This document shows, one piece after another, positions 1-6,924 of a DNA stretch of 16,599 bases. Each line of letters opens with the position of its first letter. The first letter of the stretch is position 1. This stretch comes from JAPEKQ01 sp964597945. Its GTDB lineage: Bacteria; Joyebacterota; Joyebacteria; Joyebacterales; Joyebacteraceae. A program made the position numbers and the translations under genes. The stretch is from NCBI GenBank assembly GCA_964597945.1, contig CAZRAD010000050.1, positions 1-16,599 of the forward strand, read 5' to 3'. The notes under the pieces are model-generated. The model did not search any database and was not told the DNA's origin. It worked only from the letters and a program-made list of their open reading frames with translations.

Positions 1-477
1 CTCCGACGGCGCTTCGATGGCCGGTGTCGGATCCTCCGCCGATGGTTCAGCGGCTTCGGTCGGGGCGTCCCATGCTGCGTCGCGCGGCTGGTCTGCCCGC
101 GCGTTGTCCGCTGGTGGTTCTGCGGCCCTCGGCGTCTCTGCGGGCTGCAGAGGAGTCTCCCACCTCGGGTCCGGCGTGGATTCCACGAAGACGAGCGCCT
201 CCATGTTCTCAGGGTCCAGATGCATGACCTCCCGGAAAGCCTCTCGGGCATCCGCGTCTCGTCCCTGGTCGCGAAGCGAACGGGCCAGCACGACGCGGAT
301 GGAGATGCTGTTCGGGTAGTCGCGGACGCCGTCGCGGGCGGTCGCCTCCGCCTCGCCGAGACGCCGCTCCAGCCGATACGCCTCGGCGAGCGGCGCGACG
401 ATACGGACGCTGCGTCGGGTGGCGAACACGCGCTCAAGTCGGGAGATCGCGTCCTCGAGGGGTCGCAACTCTCTCAT
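1..477 (-). CDS. TPR-repeat protein, N-terminal part (runs off window)
   Basis: This reading frame starts at ATG (475-477 on the plus strand as cat) and stays open for 159 codons to the window edge, so the C-terminus is missing. The start is supported by a GAGG eight bases upstream. Residues about 1-95 are helical, with a TPR-like repeat around residues 60-95 (LARSLRDQGRDADAREAFRE, then HLDPENMEAL). Residues from about 105 onward are rich in Pro, Ala, Glu and Asp, which looks like a disordered linker to a further domain. There is no signal peptide, so the protein is probably cytoplasmic or an N-in membrane protein. It lies 118 bp downstream of the DUF4837 lipoprotein gene and has its own promoter. 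The specific function is unknown; TPR repeats suggest protein-protein contacts. Confidence 0.75.
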   Translation of the reverse strand, partial: MRELRPLEDAISRLERVFATRRSVRIVAPLAEAYRLERRLGEAEATARDGVRDYPNSISIRVVLARSLRDQGRDADAREAFREVMHLDPENMEALVFVESTPDPRWETPLQPAETPRAAEPPADNARADQPRDAAWDAPTEAAEPSAEDPTPAIEAPSE

Positions 478-547
478 GGTGCAAACCTCGTCTGCCGCCT
501 GAGAACGTCTGGGACGGTTCGAGTCACTCGGTTCATCTGACGCGGGA

Positions 548-576
548 ACGCTACCAGAGCCTCCCCGCCCTGTCAA
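548..576 (-). promoter_or_regulatory. Sigma70-like promoter for the 1-477 TPR gene
   Basis: On the minus strand a perfect TTGACA (571-576) is followed after 17 bp by TAGCGT (548-553), which is preceded by TGG and so resembles an extended -10. It sits in the 118-bp gap between the DUF4837 gene and the TPR gene. The -10 matches the consensus at only 3 of 6 positions. Confidence 0.5.
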
Positions 577-595
577 CCCCACCGGAGCGTGACCG

Positions 596-1582
596 CTACG
601 GGCGGAACGTCATGAGCACGCCGTCGAGGTGACGCATCAGCGGTGTCTTGTCCAGCCCGGGCGCGAAGAGACTGGCATCGATGAAGTAGACGCGTCCCTC
701 GTCCGGCGAATGCAGACAATACGAGATGAACGGGCCGCCGCCCGTGAGCTCCCTGTTTCCCCACCACCCTCGCAGCCTCAGCGCCGGTTCGCCCGCAAGC
801 CTCACCGTGTCGGCGAACATCGGCCGACGGTCCTGGATCGTGTCCCCGTTGTGGTAGAGCGAGCAGAGACGGTCGCGTTCTGAGATTGCGTAGTCGCGTG
901 TGATGGACTCGGGAGACCCTTCCCGCCACGAGACGAACAGATATCTGTCTGGTTGTCGCCGGTCGAACCGGATGAAGCCATCACGCTCGGCGCCCGTATC
1001 GAGTTCGTAGTCCTCGGGGACGCAGATGGTCCATCCGAACCGGTCGTCGAGCGCGCGCCCGCGTCCCGAGGACCGGGCGTCCCGGCAGAGCGCTGTGACG
1101 AGCCGCTCGCGAATGTCGAACGTCAGCTCCGATCTGAGGGCCGCACCCTCCGTCCGGAGGAGCGTGACGAGTTCCTCCTCGGAGCGTCCCATGAGCGTGG
1201 CGACCACCTGACGGCCGGCCCAGACGTCCGATGTCGTCGAGAGGTCGGGCTCACCAGAGAGCGGGACGCCGGGAATCCTGCTCCGGACGATGTCGCCGAC
1301 CTCGCCCTCTCCCCAGGTGCCGCACAGCAGGATGTTGCGCCAGCTCGTGTAGTCGCTGAGGCGCCGGGGCGTTGCGAACACGACGTCAAACGCGGGTTCC
1401 CGGACGAGCCACGCATCGACTGCCTCGAAAACGGACGAGAGCTCGGCTCGGAGCGACTCGCTCGCGGAGGGATCGATGATGATCACCAGATCGTCGGTCT
1501 CGCCAAACGCCGGCATCGTTGGGCCCGTGCAGCCGGTGACGAGCGTAGCGAGCGCAGCGAGCGTGCAGAGAAGCGTTCGCAT
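596..1582 (-). CDS. DUF4837-family lipoprotein
   Basis: A 328-residue lipoprotein. A signal peptide ends in the lipobox VTGC with Cys18 as the lipidated residue. The mature part shows the DUF4837 layout as I know it: an N-terminal block DLVIIID (about residues 31-37), a middle block with WRNILLCG around residue 82, and a C-terminal half opening with RFGWTICVPEDYEL near residue 181 and continuing with FVSWREGSP. Family members are surface or periplasmic lipoproteins of Bacteroidetes and related FCB bacteria and have no known biochemical role. The gene begins 3 nt after the stop of the preceding lipoprotein gene and has an ideal GGAGG six bases upstream of ATG, so it is translated from the same mRNA as the TPR and LolA-like genes upstream. 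Family assignment is from remembered sequence pattern only. Confidence 0.8.
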   Translation of the reverse strand: MRTLLCTLAALATLVTGCTGPTMPAFGETDDLVIIIDPSASESLRAELSSVFEAVDAWLVREPAFDVVFATPRRLSDYTSWRNILLCGTWGEGEVGDIVRSRIPGVPLSGEPDLSTTSDVWAGRQVVATLMGRSEEELVTLLRTEGAALRSELTFDIRERLVTALCRDARSSGRGRALDDRFGWTICVPEDYELDTGAERDGFIRFDRRQPDRYLFVSWREGSPESITRDYAISERDRLCSLYHNGDTIQDRRPMFADTVRLAGEPALRLRGWWGNRELTGGGPFISYCLHSPDEGRVYFIDASLFAPGLDKTPLMRHLDGVLMTFRP

Positions 1583-1585
1583 CAG

Positions 1586-2398
1586 CTACCTCCAGAGTGT
1601 GAGGTCTCCCCAGGTGGAGACCGTTGTGCCGGGGGGCACGACCAGATCGAGCGTGCTCCGGTCGACGGGATCACTCACGCGCAGCCGGTCGAAATCGAAT
1701 CGGAGTCTTGCTTGCGTCCGTCCTTTGCGTCCAATCCTGATGACCGTCGTCCGCGGAAGCGGTATGGAGTCCTTCCACCCGTGGCCCTCGTAGTCAAGGG
1801 TCAGCCACGATTCGTCATCGGTGCGGACCTCGACCCGTGTGAGCAGGCTCGTCCCCCGGGCGAGCGCGATGCTGATCTGCTGTTCGCCACATCGTCCCGT
1901 GAGACTGATGGCATCGTCGTTCTCAGACGCCCGAGCGTCTTCCAGCCTCCTGAGATCATCGCCTAAGAACGCACCGAAGAACAGAAGCGCTGGATCCGAG
2001 AACGGGGTCCCATCGAGACAGTCTGTGACCATGACGAGACTCGATGGGAACAGCAGATCCGCGCACGCCCCTTCGACCCGCAGGTGCGCCGCGAACCCGC
2101 TCGGAGCCGCCGGCGACGTGGGTCGAAGATCGGCGCGGAGCCAGCCGGGGGTGTCGTAGACGGCAGCGAAGGCGAACGGGGACCTCTGCTCCTGCGTCGA
2201 GAGCAGACCGCTGCCGCTCCCGCGGAGCGCCGTGAACTCGCGCGCCGTGGCGTCGACCGCGGAGGCGATACGATCGAGTTCGGACGAGGTCAGCGGTTCG
2301 GTTGCGAGAGGAGGACCGGCGCAGCAGCCTGCGAGCGACAGGACGATCAGCGCGGCGGCGGTGCGGGTCACGACGTGTGTCGCTCTATCAATCCTCAT
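1586..2398 (-). CDS. LolA-like / DUF4292-type lipoprotein
   Basis: I place the start at ATG 2398 rather than at any of the longer in-frame options, because it follows GGAG by six bases and opens directly into a lipoprotein signal peptide (MRIDRATHVVTRTAAALIVL, then SLAGC, Cys25). The resulting 270-residue protein has an N-terminal helix (ELDRIASAVDATAREFTALRG), then predicted beta-strand blocks (FAFAAVYDTPGWLRADLRP; SWLTLDYEGH; TQARLRFDFDRLRV) and a closing LDLVVPPGT. This order resembles LolA/DUF4292 lipoproteins, which have an unclosed barrel that binds lipid. Lipid or lipoprotein handling at the outer membrane is inference. The start overlaps the stop of the upstream TPR gene by 11 nt, implying translational coupling. 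Confidence 0.65.
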   Translation of the reverse strand: MRIDRATHVVTRTAAALIVLSLAGCCAGPPLATEPLTSSELDRIASAVDATAREFTALRGSGSGLLSTQEQRSPFAFAAVYDTPGWLRADLRPTSPAAPSGFAAHLRVEGACADLLFPSSLVMVTDCLDGTPFSDPALLFFGAFLGDDLRRLEDARASENDDAISLTGRCGEQQISIALARGTSLLTRVEVRTDDESWLTLDYEGHGWKDSIPLPRTTVIRIGRKGRTQARLRFDFDRLRVSDPVDRSTLDLVVPPGTTVSTWGDLTLWR

Positions 2399-3698
2399 TC
2401 GGCGCTCCGGAGCGAAGTCTCTGCTGCGTCGTGTTCCGTTGCGGGTCGAGCTCCAGTGCGCGTCTCCAGGCGCTCCTGGCATCCTCGATACGGCCGAGAG
2501 CGTCATACGCGTCCCCGAGATGCTCGAGTATGACCGCGCTCTCGGCCCCCAGGGAGACGGCCAGCTCGAGTTCCCGGACGGCGTCCTCGTACCGCGCGAG
2601 CCGGAAGTAGGCCCAGCCAAGCGTGTCGCGGACGAGCGAACTCTCGGGCGACAGCTCGGCCGCCCGACGGGCAAGATCGAGCGCCTCCTCGAGGTTCTCC
2701 CCTCTCTCCGCAAGCTCGTACGCCAGGAAGTTGAGCGATGTCACGGCCATCTGATCCTGCTCGAGTATTCTCCTGTGGACGGCGACCGCACTGTCGGTCC
2801 GTCCCGCCGCGAAGTAGATGGACGCCCGGGCCGTCAGCAGCGGCGGGGTCTCGCCCCAGATGCGAGTTGCGTCATCAAGCGTGGCGTGTGCGAGATCGAG
2901 ATCGCCGCTGAGCGCGCGGGCACGAGCCAGCGCGAGGTACTCGGCCATCGTCGCATCCCCACGCTGAACGAGTCTCGCGAGGACCGGGACGGACTCCTCA
3001 TGCCGACCGAGCGAGCCAAGGAGCCGGGCGAGCGTCGCCGCTGCGGTTCTGTTGTCGGGCTGGAGCGTGTGAGAACGCCACAGCTCGCGCAGCGCGGTCT
3101 CCATCTGTCCCAGCACCATGCTTGCGCGGGCGTGGAGATACGCGATCTCCGGGTCGAGCGTGTCGGCCGCAGCCACACCCGCGTAGAGCGTGCGCGCGTC
3201 CTCCATACGGCCCTGCGCCTCCAGCGAGCGCCCCAGGAGGACGACGAGGCGCGTCGGCAGACCGACGGCGTGCTCGATGTCGACACCGGCCTCGTGGAGC
3301 GCCCGTGTAAGAACCGTTTCAGCCTCATCCGGCCTCTCAAGGAGAAGCAGGGCGTCGGCCTCGACAACGAGCGGTTCTACCGCGTCCGGGCAGCCCTCGC
3401 GAGCGATCCGCGCACCCTCGAGCGCCTCCTCCAGTCTCCCCATTGCGAAAAGGACTCGGGCGGTAGCCGTCGGGAGCTCGCAGTCCGCGGGATTGAGAGA
3501 GTGAGCGCGCCGGTACTGAACCAGAGCCTCGGCCAGGAGTCCCTCGAGCTCCATCAGGCGCCCAAGGCTGTAGTGGAGATATCCCTCGGCCGCCGCATCG
3601 ATCTCACGAACGGTCGTCGGAGCGAAGGCGAAGACAGAGGTGGAGAGAAGAGAGACGAGAGTGACGGTCACGGCGACTGTGCATCTGTGAATGCGCAT
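2388..3698 (-). CDS. Exported TPR-repeat protein
   Basis: The protein is 436 residues from ATG 3698; a longer in-frame extension upstream lacks a signal and a ribosome site and was not used. GGAG lies eight bases before ATG. Residues 1-24 form a Sec signal peptide with a likely cleavage site after VFA. The rest is a run of about ten TPR-like helix pairs: for example LMELEGLLAEALVQYRRAHS (about 45-64), RTDSAVAVHRRILEQDQ (about 305-320), and the well-conserved C-terminal repeats DTLGWAYFRLARYEDAVREL and EHLGDAYDALGRIEDARSAW. These last repeats match the NlpI/BepA-type consensus. The protein is likely a periplasmic scaffold. It is the first gene of a four-gene minus-strand envelope group and its 3' end overlaps the next lipoprotein gene by 11 nt. 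Confidence 0.85.
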   Translation of the reverse strand: MRIHRCTVAVTVTLVSLLSTSVFAFAPTTVREIDAAAEGYLHYSLGRLMELEGLLAEALVQYRRAHSLNPADCELPTATARVLFAMGRLEEALEGARIAREGCPDAVEPLVVEADALLLLERPDEAETVLTRALHEAGVDIEHAVGLPTRLVVLLGRSLEAQGRMEDARTLYAGVAAADTLDPEIAYLHARASMVLGQMETALRELWRSHTLQPDNRTAAATLARLLGSLGRHEESVPVLARLVQRGDATMAEYLALARARALSGDLDLAHATLDDATRIWGETPPLLTARASIYFAAGRTDSAVAVHRRILEQDQMAVTSLNFLAYELAERGENLEEALDLARRAAELSPESSLVRDTLGWAYFRLARYEDAVRELELAVSLGAESAVILEHLGDAYDALGRIEDARSAWRRALELDPQRNTTQQRLRSGAPNED

Positions 3699-3716
3699 CA
3701 GCAAGGCTCCAGGAAA

Positions 3717-3763
3717 GGTCCACGAGCAGTTTAGCACGGGCCTGAGACCATCACAAGTGGACC
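3717..3763. repeat. 7-bp inverted repeat bracketing the TPR-operon promoter
   Basis: GGTCCAC at 3717-3723 is inverted as GTGGACC at 3757-3763. The arms sit just outside the -10 and -35 boxes of the minus-strand promoter. They could be operator half-sites or chance; the long spacing (33 bp) makes a simple dimer site less likely. Confidence 0.3.
3728..3756 (-). promoter_or_regulatory. Sigma70-like promoter of the TPR/lipoprotein operon
   Basis: Minus-strand TTGTGA (3751-3756) and TAAACT (3728-3733) are separated by exactly 17 bp, and the -10 is preceded by TGC (extended -10). Both boxes match the consensus at 4 of 6 positions. The first gene starts about 23 nt beyond the predicted transcription start. 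Confidence 0.55.
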
Positions 3764-3830
3764 GGGTCCGGGACTGAGCGGCCGAGGTCGCCGAGCGTGC
3801 GAGGTCGACCGCGCGCCACTGGAAGCCTGA

Positions 3831-3859
3831 TTGCCCGATGGGTGTTCCTGTGCTACCTT
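3831..3859 (+). promoter_or_regulatory. Candidate promoter of the CxxCH lipoprotein/barrel unit
   Basis: TTGCCC (3831-3836), a 17-bp spacer and TACCTT (3854-3859) with an upstream TGC (extended -10) form a plausible plus-strand promoter in the 287-bp divergent intergenic region. The leader to the first ATG would be about 120 nt. Box scores are weak, so this is tentative. Confidence 0.35.
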
Positions 3860-3985
3860 GAATGACAGGACGCACAGGGCGTCGAATCGTTCGATGCTCT
3901 CAACGATTGTCCGCGGCCGCGATGCCTTCGCGATCAGCGCGAACGCGTCGGGCCGGGATGCTGGCGTCCCGGAGGAGCGACGATC

Positions 3986-4552
3986 ATGACCGGAACAAGA
4001 TTGGTTTCTATCGCTGTAGCAGCCGCGCTTCTGGTATCGCTGGCCGGGTGTTACACGGTGCTCAGACACCCGACAGGGAACGACCTGATGGCGGGCAGCG
4101 GTCTCGGCCACGGTGGCGCGGGGTACGACTCCTACGGCTACAGAAGCTGCGCCGATTGTCACGCGGATGCAGCATACTACCATCCGTACTACCGCTACGG
4201 GTCGAGCCACTACCGCTGGAACGACTACTACGGTTCGCCCTGGTGGTACGACGACGACTGGTGGTGGCATGATGACGACCACTACGAGGACCCCGGTGAG
4301 CCCGGTCCCGGTCCGGAGACCGGTGTTCGCCACCTCTGGGGTTCCGGCGGATGGCCGACCAAGGGATGGGGATTCGGCGCATCGGACGCGCCGGAGAGCG
4401 GGTCACGAACACCGCCGCCCCCCTCATCACAACCGAGTCAGCCCTCGACGAGCAACAAGCAGGAGCCACCGAGCAAACCTGACACGGACGACGACGAGGA
4501 CAGCGGCAGCGACGACGGCGGGCTCTGGAAAGAGCGGAAGAAGGGATTCTGA
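3986..4552 (+). CDS. Small lipoprotein with a CxxCH motif
   Basis: A 188-residue protein starting at an ATG preceded by GGAGGAG. A lipoprotein signal peptide ends in LAGC (Cys22). After a short Gly-rich stretch comes C55-A-D-C-H59, the sequence form of a c-type haem attachment site (or a small metal site). It is followed by a segment of about 45 residues dominated by Tyr, His, Trp and Asp, then a Pro/Ser-rich linker and an Asp/Ser-rich, then Lys-rich, C-terminus. Low-complexity composition suggests an extended, surface-exposed chain. I do not recognise a named family. It overlaps the beta-barrel gene by one base (TGATG), so the two are co-translated and may act together at the outer membrane. 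Haem binding is inference from the motif alone. Confidence 0.75.
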   Translation: MTGTRLVSIAVAAALLVSLAGCYTVLRHPTGNDLMAGSGLGHGGAGYDSYGYRSCADCHADAAYYHPYYRYGSSHYRWNDYYGSPWWYDDDWWWHDDDHYEDPGEPGPGPETGVRHLWGSGGWPTKGWGFGASDAPESGSRTPPPPSSQPSQPSTSNKQEPPSKPDTDDDEDSGSDDGGLWKERKKGF

Positions 4553-5883
4553 TGATGACTCTCACGGACCGAACGATGCGCACGGCCCTGACTGCTCTCA
4601 TCGTCACGGCCGCACTGGGAGCGGGTGCGATGCCGGCGGCCGCCTACGACGGCTACGTCGCGCCGCTCGCAGAGATCCCGTTCGCGAACACCACGATGAC
4701 GGGCGCCCGGTCGCTCGGGATGGGTGGAGTAGCGCTGGCGACGGCGGACGACGGTTCGGCGATGCTTACGAACCCGGCCGCCCTTGCTCGACTCCGACGC
4801 GTTGAGCTCTCCGGCGGCTTCGCGTTCGACGGCCGCGGCATGGCCGGTGACGCCCTCGGGAGTGAGTACGAGACCGATATCACGAGCACGAGCCTCTCGG
4901 CGCTCCGATTCGCGTATCCGTTTCCCACGTTCCGCGGCTCGCTCGTCGTCGGATTGGGATTCGAGCGGGTGTACGGACTCGATGCCGACTTCCTGGCGAC
5001 CTATGATGACTCGCTGACCTGGTACGAACCGTCCGCCGATGAGGACCGAACCGACATCTGGCGGCAGACCGAGGACCTGCTCTCGAACGGAGACATGTAC
5101 GCGGGGACACTTGCCGCGGCGTTCGACGCATCGGAGAACGTCTCGATCGGTGCCTCCGTCTCCATCGTCGGTGGCACATACGAGCGGACCTTCCTCTACA
5201 CGGCTCGCGATCAGCACGATGTCTCGTCCGACTACGAGACCTACAACCTGGAGATCGACAGCGAGGCGGATGTCGCGGGTCTCGGTTTCAAGCTTGGCGC
5301 TCTCTTCTATCTGACCGAGCAGCTCGCGGCGGGCGCGACGGTCGCGCTTCCGACGACGCTTACGTTCTCGGGCACAGAGTCGGAGCGACAGATGACGACG
5401 GGCGACGAGGAGTACGATGAGATACTCGTGACCAGCTTCGAGGACAAGCTGACGCTCCCGTTCGCATTCGGGGTTGGCGCAAGCTGGTCGCCTCTGGACC
5501 TGGTGATCGTAGGCTGTGATTATCAGTACACGAACTGGTCCGAGATGGAGTACGAGGGACGCGTCTATCTGGGCGACCAGGCGGAACGTCGCGACGCCTA
5601 CGAGGCGACGCACGACATCAAGGCGGGCGTTGAGGTAACGATCCCCGAGATGCCGGTCCGTGTCCGCGCCGGGTACATGACCCGCCCGGTTTCGTATCGC
5701 GGGCTCACCGTTGATGAGGACCGGGCGTACTGGACGGTCGGTGCGGGCATCCTCATCGACACCGTGCTCGCCATTGACGTGGCCTGGCTGTCAGCGGCCT
5801 ATGAGCGTTCGGCCGACGATTATGACTACACCGAGTCCGTCGACGAGACGGCGCTGATCATCGAGGCCGCATATCGCTTCTAA
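4552..5883 (+). CDS. FadL/PorV-like outer-membrane beta-barrel protein
   Basis: The protein has 443 residues from ATG 4552; ATGs at 4555 and 4576 are possible alternatives. A signal peptide ends near PAAA before YDGY. Directly after it stands the block ARSLGMGGVALATADDGSAM followed by TNPAAL, the N-terminal signature of the FadL/OmpP1/PorV-PorQ barrels (known form: arslGmGga.vAladdasalyyNPA). The rest alternates hydrophobic and polar residues in many short strands, for example YPFPTFRGSLVVGLGFERVYG and LGFKLGALFYLTEQLAAGAT, and ends ALIIEAAYRF, a terminal-Phe beta-signal for BAM insertion. FadL-type proteins transport hydrophobic compounds; PorV-type ones serve secretion. Which applies here cannot be told. 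It is the last gene of its unit and is followed by a strong terminator. Confidence 0.85.
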   Translation: MMTLTDRTMRTALTALIVTAALGAGAMPAAAYDGYVAPLAEIPFANTTMTGARSLGMGGVALATADDGSAMLTNPAALARLRRVELSGGFAFDGRGMAGDALGSEYETDITSTSLSALRFAYPFPTFRGSLVVGLGFERVYGLDADFLATYDDSLTWYEPSADEDRTDIWRQTEDLLSNGDMYAGTLAAAFDASENVSIGASVSIVGGTYERTFLYTARDQHDVSSDYETYNLEIDSEADVAGLGFKLGALFYLTEQLAAGATVALPTTLTFSGTESERQMTTGDEEYDEILVTSFEDKLTLPFAFGVGASWSPLDLVIVGCDYQYTNWSEMEYEGRVYLGDQAERRDAYEATHDIKAGVEVTIPEMPVRVRAGYMTRPVSYRGLTVDEDRAYWTVGAGILIDTVLAIDVAWLSAAYERSADDYDYTESVDETALIIEAAYRF

Positions 5884-5934
5884 CATCTCGGTCGTGAGAG
5901 CGGCAGCCATTCTGCCGACGATCGTCCAGCGACG

Positions 5935-5968
5935 GAAGAAGCCCGGCAGTCTCCTGCCGGGCTTCTTC
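5935..5968. terminator. Bidirectional intrinsic terminator
   Basis: GAAGAAGCCCGGCAG (5935-5949) pairs perfectly with CTGCCGGGCTTCTTC (5954-5968) around a TCTC loop: 15 bp without mismatch. The stem base supplies CTTCTTC on either strand, in place of a long U tract. It lies midway between the convergent barrel gene (ends 5883) and PilZ gene (ends 6028), so it can end both transcripts. Confidence 0.85.
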
Positions 5969-6027
5969 GTTGATCTTCCCACGGTGTTCCGTGCGCGACG
6001 TTGCCTGTGCGGCCGAGGTCTGGATCC

Positions 6028-6429
6028 CTAGGCGGGGGCCACATGCTGCCGTACGTACTCCTGCAGAACCTCGCGCGCCGCGGGCTCGAGGCCCGTGAAG
6101 AAACACGCGATCCGGTACCCGCTGCTCTCACTTCCTGCGGGCTGACAGCGGACGACCACGGCATCCGACTTGAGGACCTCGTTGCGTGACTGTCCCTTCT
6201 TGTCCCTGATCGGGAGGACCATCGTCAGCTGGAGCTTCGTCAGCGGTGCGATGAAGTGACTGACGTGACAGTACACACCTTCTGCGCCGACATTGATGCT
6301 CTCGGTCGTCAGTGACTCACCCGGGATCGAATCGTCAAGCCCGCCGAGCTGCAGTGCGACCTGGGCACTGACGCGCGCCGACTGCCTGCGTTCCCGCCCC
6401 TCCCAGCTGCCTTGCTTCTTGTCAGTCAT
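6028..6429 (-). CDS. PilZ-domain protein
   Basis: A 133-residue single-domain protein. The N-terminal RR-QSAR segment (Arg14, Arg15, Arg19) fits the RxxxR part of the c-di-GMP-binding PilZ motif. The second motif, normally (D/N)xSxxG, appears as N46-V-G-A-E-G51, with Gly in place of Ser. Beta-strand blocks follow (KLQLTMVLPI; DAVVVRCQPA; GYRIACFFTG), then a C-terminal helix REVLQEYVRQH. This matches small PilZ proteins that sense c-di-GMP and act by binding a partner. Its ATG has GGAGG four bases upstream and lies 34 nt downstream of the COX24-domain gene, so it is probably the last gene of the HU operon. The altered second motif leaves c-di-GMP binding uncertain. Confidence 0.85.
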   Translation of the reverse strand: MTDKKQGSWEGRERRQSARVSAQVALQLGGLDDSIPGESLTTESINVGAEGVYCHVSHFIAPLTKLQLTMVLPIRDKKGQSRNEVLKSDAVVVRCQPAGSESSGYRIACFFTGLEPAAREVLQEYVRQHVAPA

Positions 6430-6463
6430 GGAACCTCCAGACGGTGTCTACCGCCGGCAGGAA

Positions 6464-6559
6464 CTAGCGCACACGCTTCTTGTGACGGTCCTTGCGACGC
6501 CTCTTCTTGAGCTTGTGCTTGGCCATCTTCTTGCGGCGCTTCTTCTTTAGACTCGGCAT
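6464..6559 (-). CDS. AURKAIP1/COX24-domain (mS38/bS22-like) mini-protein, 31 aa
   Basis: A 31-codon gene reads MPSLKKKRRKKMAKHKLKKR, then RRKDRHKKRVR and TAG. The core K(M)xKHKxKKRRRK is the signature of the AURKAIP1/COX24 domain found in mitochondrial ribosomal protein mS38 and in tiny bacterial proteins such as mycobacterial bS22, which sit near the decoding centre of the small subunit. A strong GAGGAGG is placed just before ATG and overlaps the stop codon of the HU gene, so the two are coupled. About 70% of residues are Lys, Arg or His, consistent with rRNA binding. Binding to this organism's ribosome is inferred from family knowledge. Automated callers often miss genes of this size. Confidence 0.88.
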   Translation of the reverse strand: MPSLKKKRRKKMAKHKLKKRRRKDRHKKRVR

Positions 6560-6567
6560 ACTCCTCC

Positions 6568-6924
6568 TCAGGCCGGTGGATTGCTATCCGCGGCCGGTTT
6601 CGGGGACTCGACTCCCCCCTCAGGGGATGTGATCCCCGGTTCGTCAGACCAGTTGACCTTCTCCTTCAAAAACTTGCTCGGCTTGAACACCGGGACCATC
6701 TTCGCGGGAACGACGACCTTCTGCGAGCGGTCTCTCGGGTTGTACTTCATGCTGGCCTTGCGCTGCTTCACCTTGAACGTGCCGAACTCCCGAATCTCGA
6801 TGTGCCTGTGATCTGCGAGCGCATCCTTGATGGCCTCAAGGAGCGCCTCAACAACCACGGCGACATCGCGTTTCGTCAGCCCGGTCCTGCTGGCAACGCG
6901 ATCGACAAGGTCCGCTTTCGTCAT
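6568..6924 (-). CDS. hup: HU/IHF-family DNA-binding protein with a C-terminal tail
   Basis: The 118-residue protein starts at ATG 6924 (MTKADLVDRVASRTGLTKRD), with GGAGG nine bases upstream; an in-frame TTG three codons earlier sits directly against the Shine-Dalgarno and was rejected. Residues 1-90 are a full HU fold: two helices, the REFGTFKVKQR saddle, the arm with K60-YNPRDR and the C-terminal FKPSKFLKEKV. The arm carries the conserved Asn-Pro pair that intercalates DNA. Residues 91-118 form an extra Pro/Glu/Ser tail not found in E. coli HU (90 aa). The protein compacts and bends DNA. It heads a HU - COX24 - PilZ operon behind a strong promoter and a long leader. Confidence 0.95.
   Translation of the reverse strand: MTKADLVDRVASRTGLTKRDVAVVVEALLEAIKDALADHRHIEIREFGTFKVKQRKASMKYNPRDRSQKVVVPAKMVPVFKPSKFLKEKVNWSDEPGITSPEGGVESPKPAADSNPPA

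Noticed and set aside
953..1966. Long plus-strand reading frame of 337 codons across the DUF4837 region
   Set aside because: It lies antisense to two lipoprotein genes with clear signal peptides and ribosome sites; its product is Arg/Glu/Pro-rich with no family pattern, as expected from high-GC shadow frames.
2232..3734. 500-codon plus-strand frame opposite the TPR gene
   Set aside because: Antisense shadow of a well-supported TPR protein gene; no domain or ribosome site.
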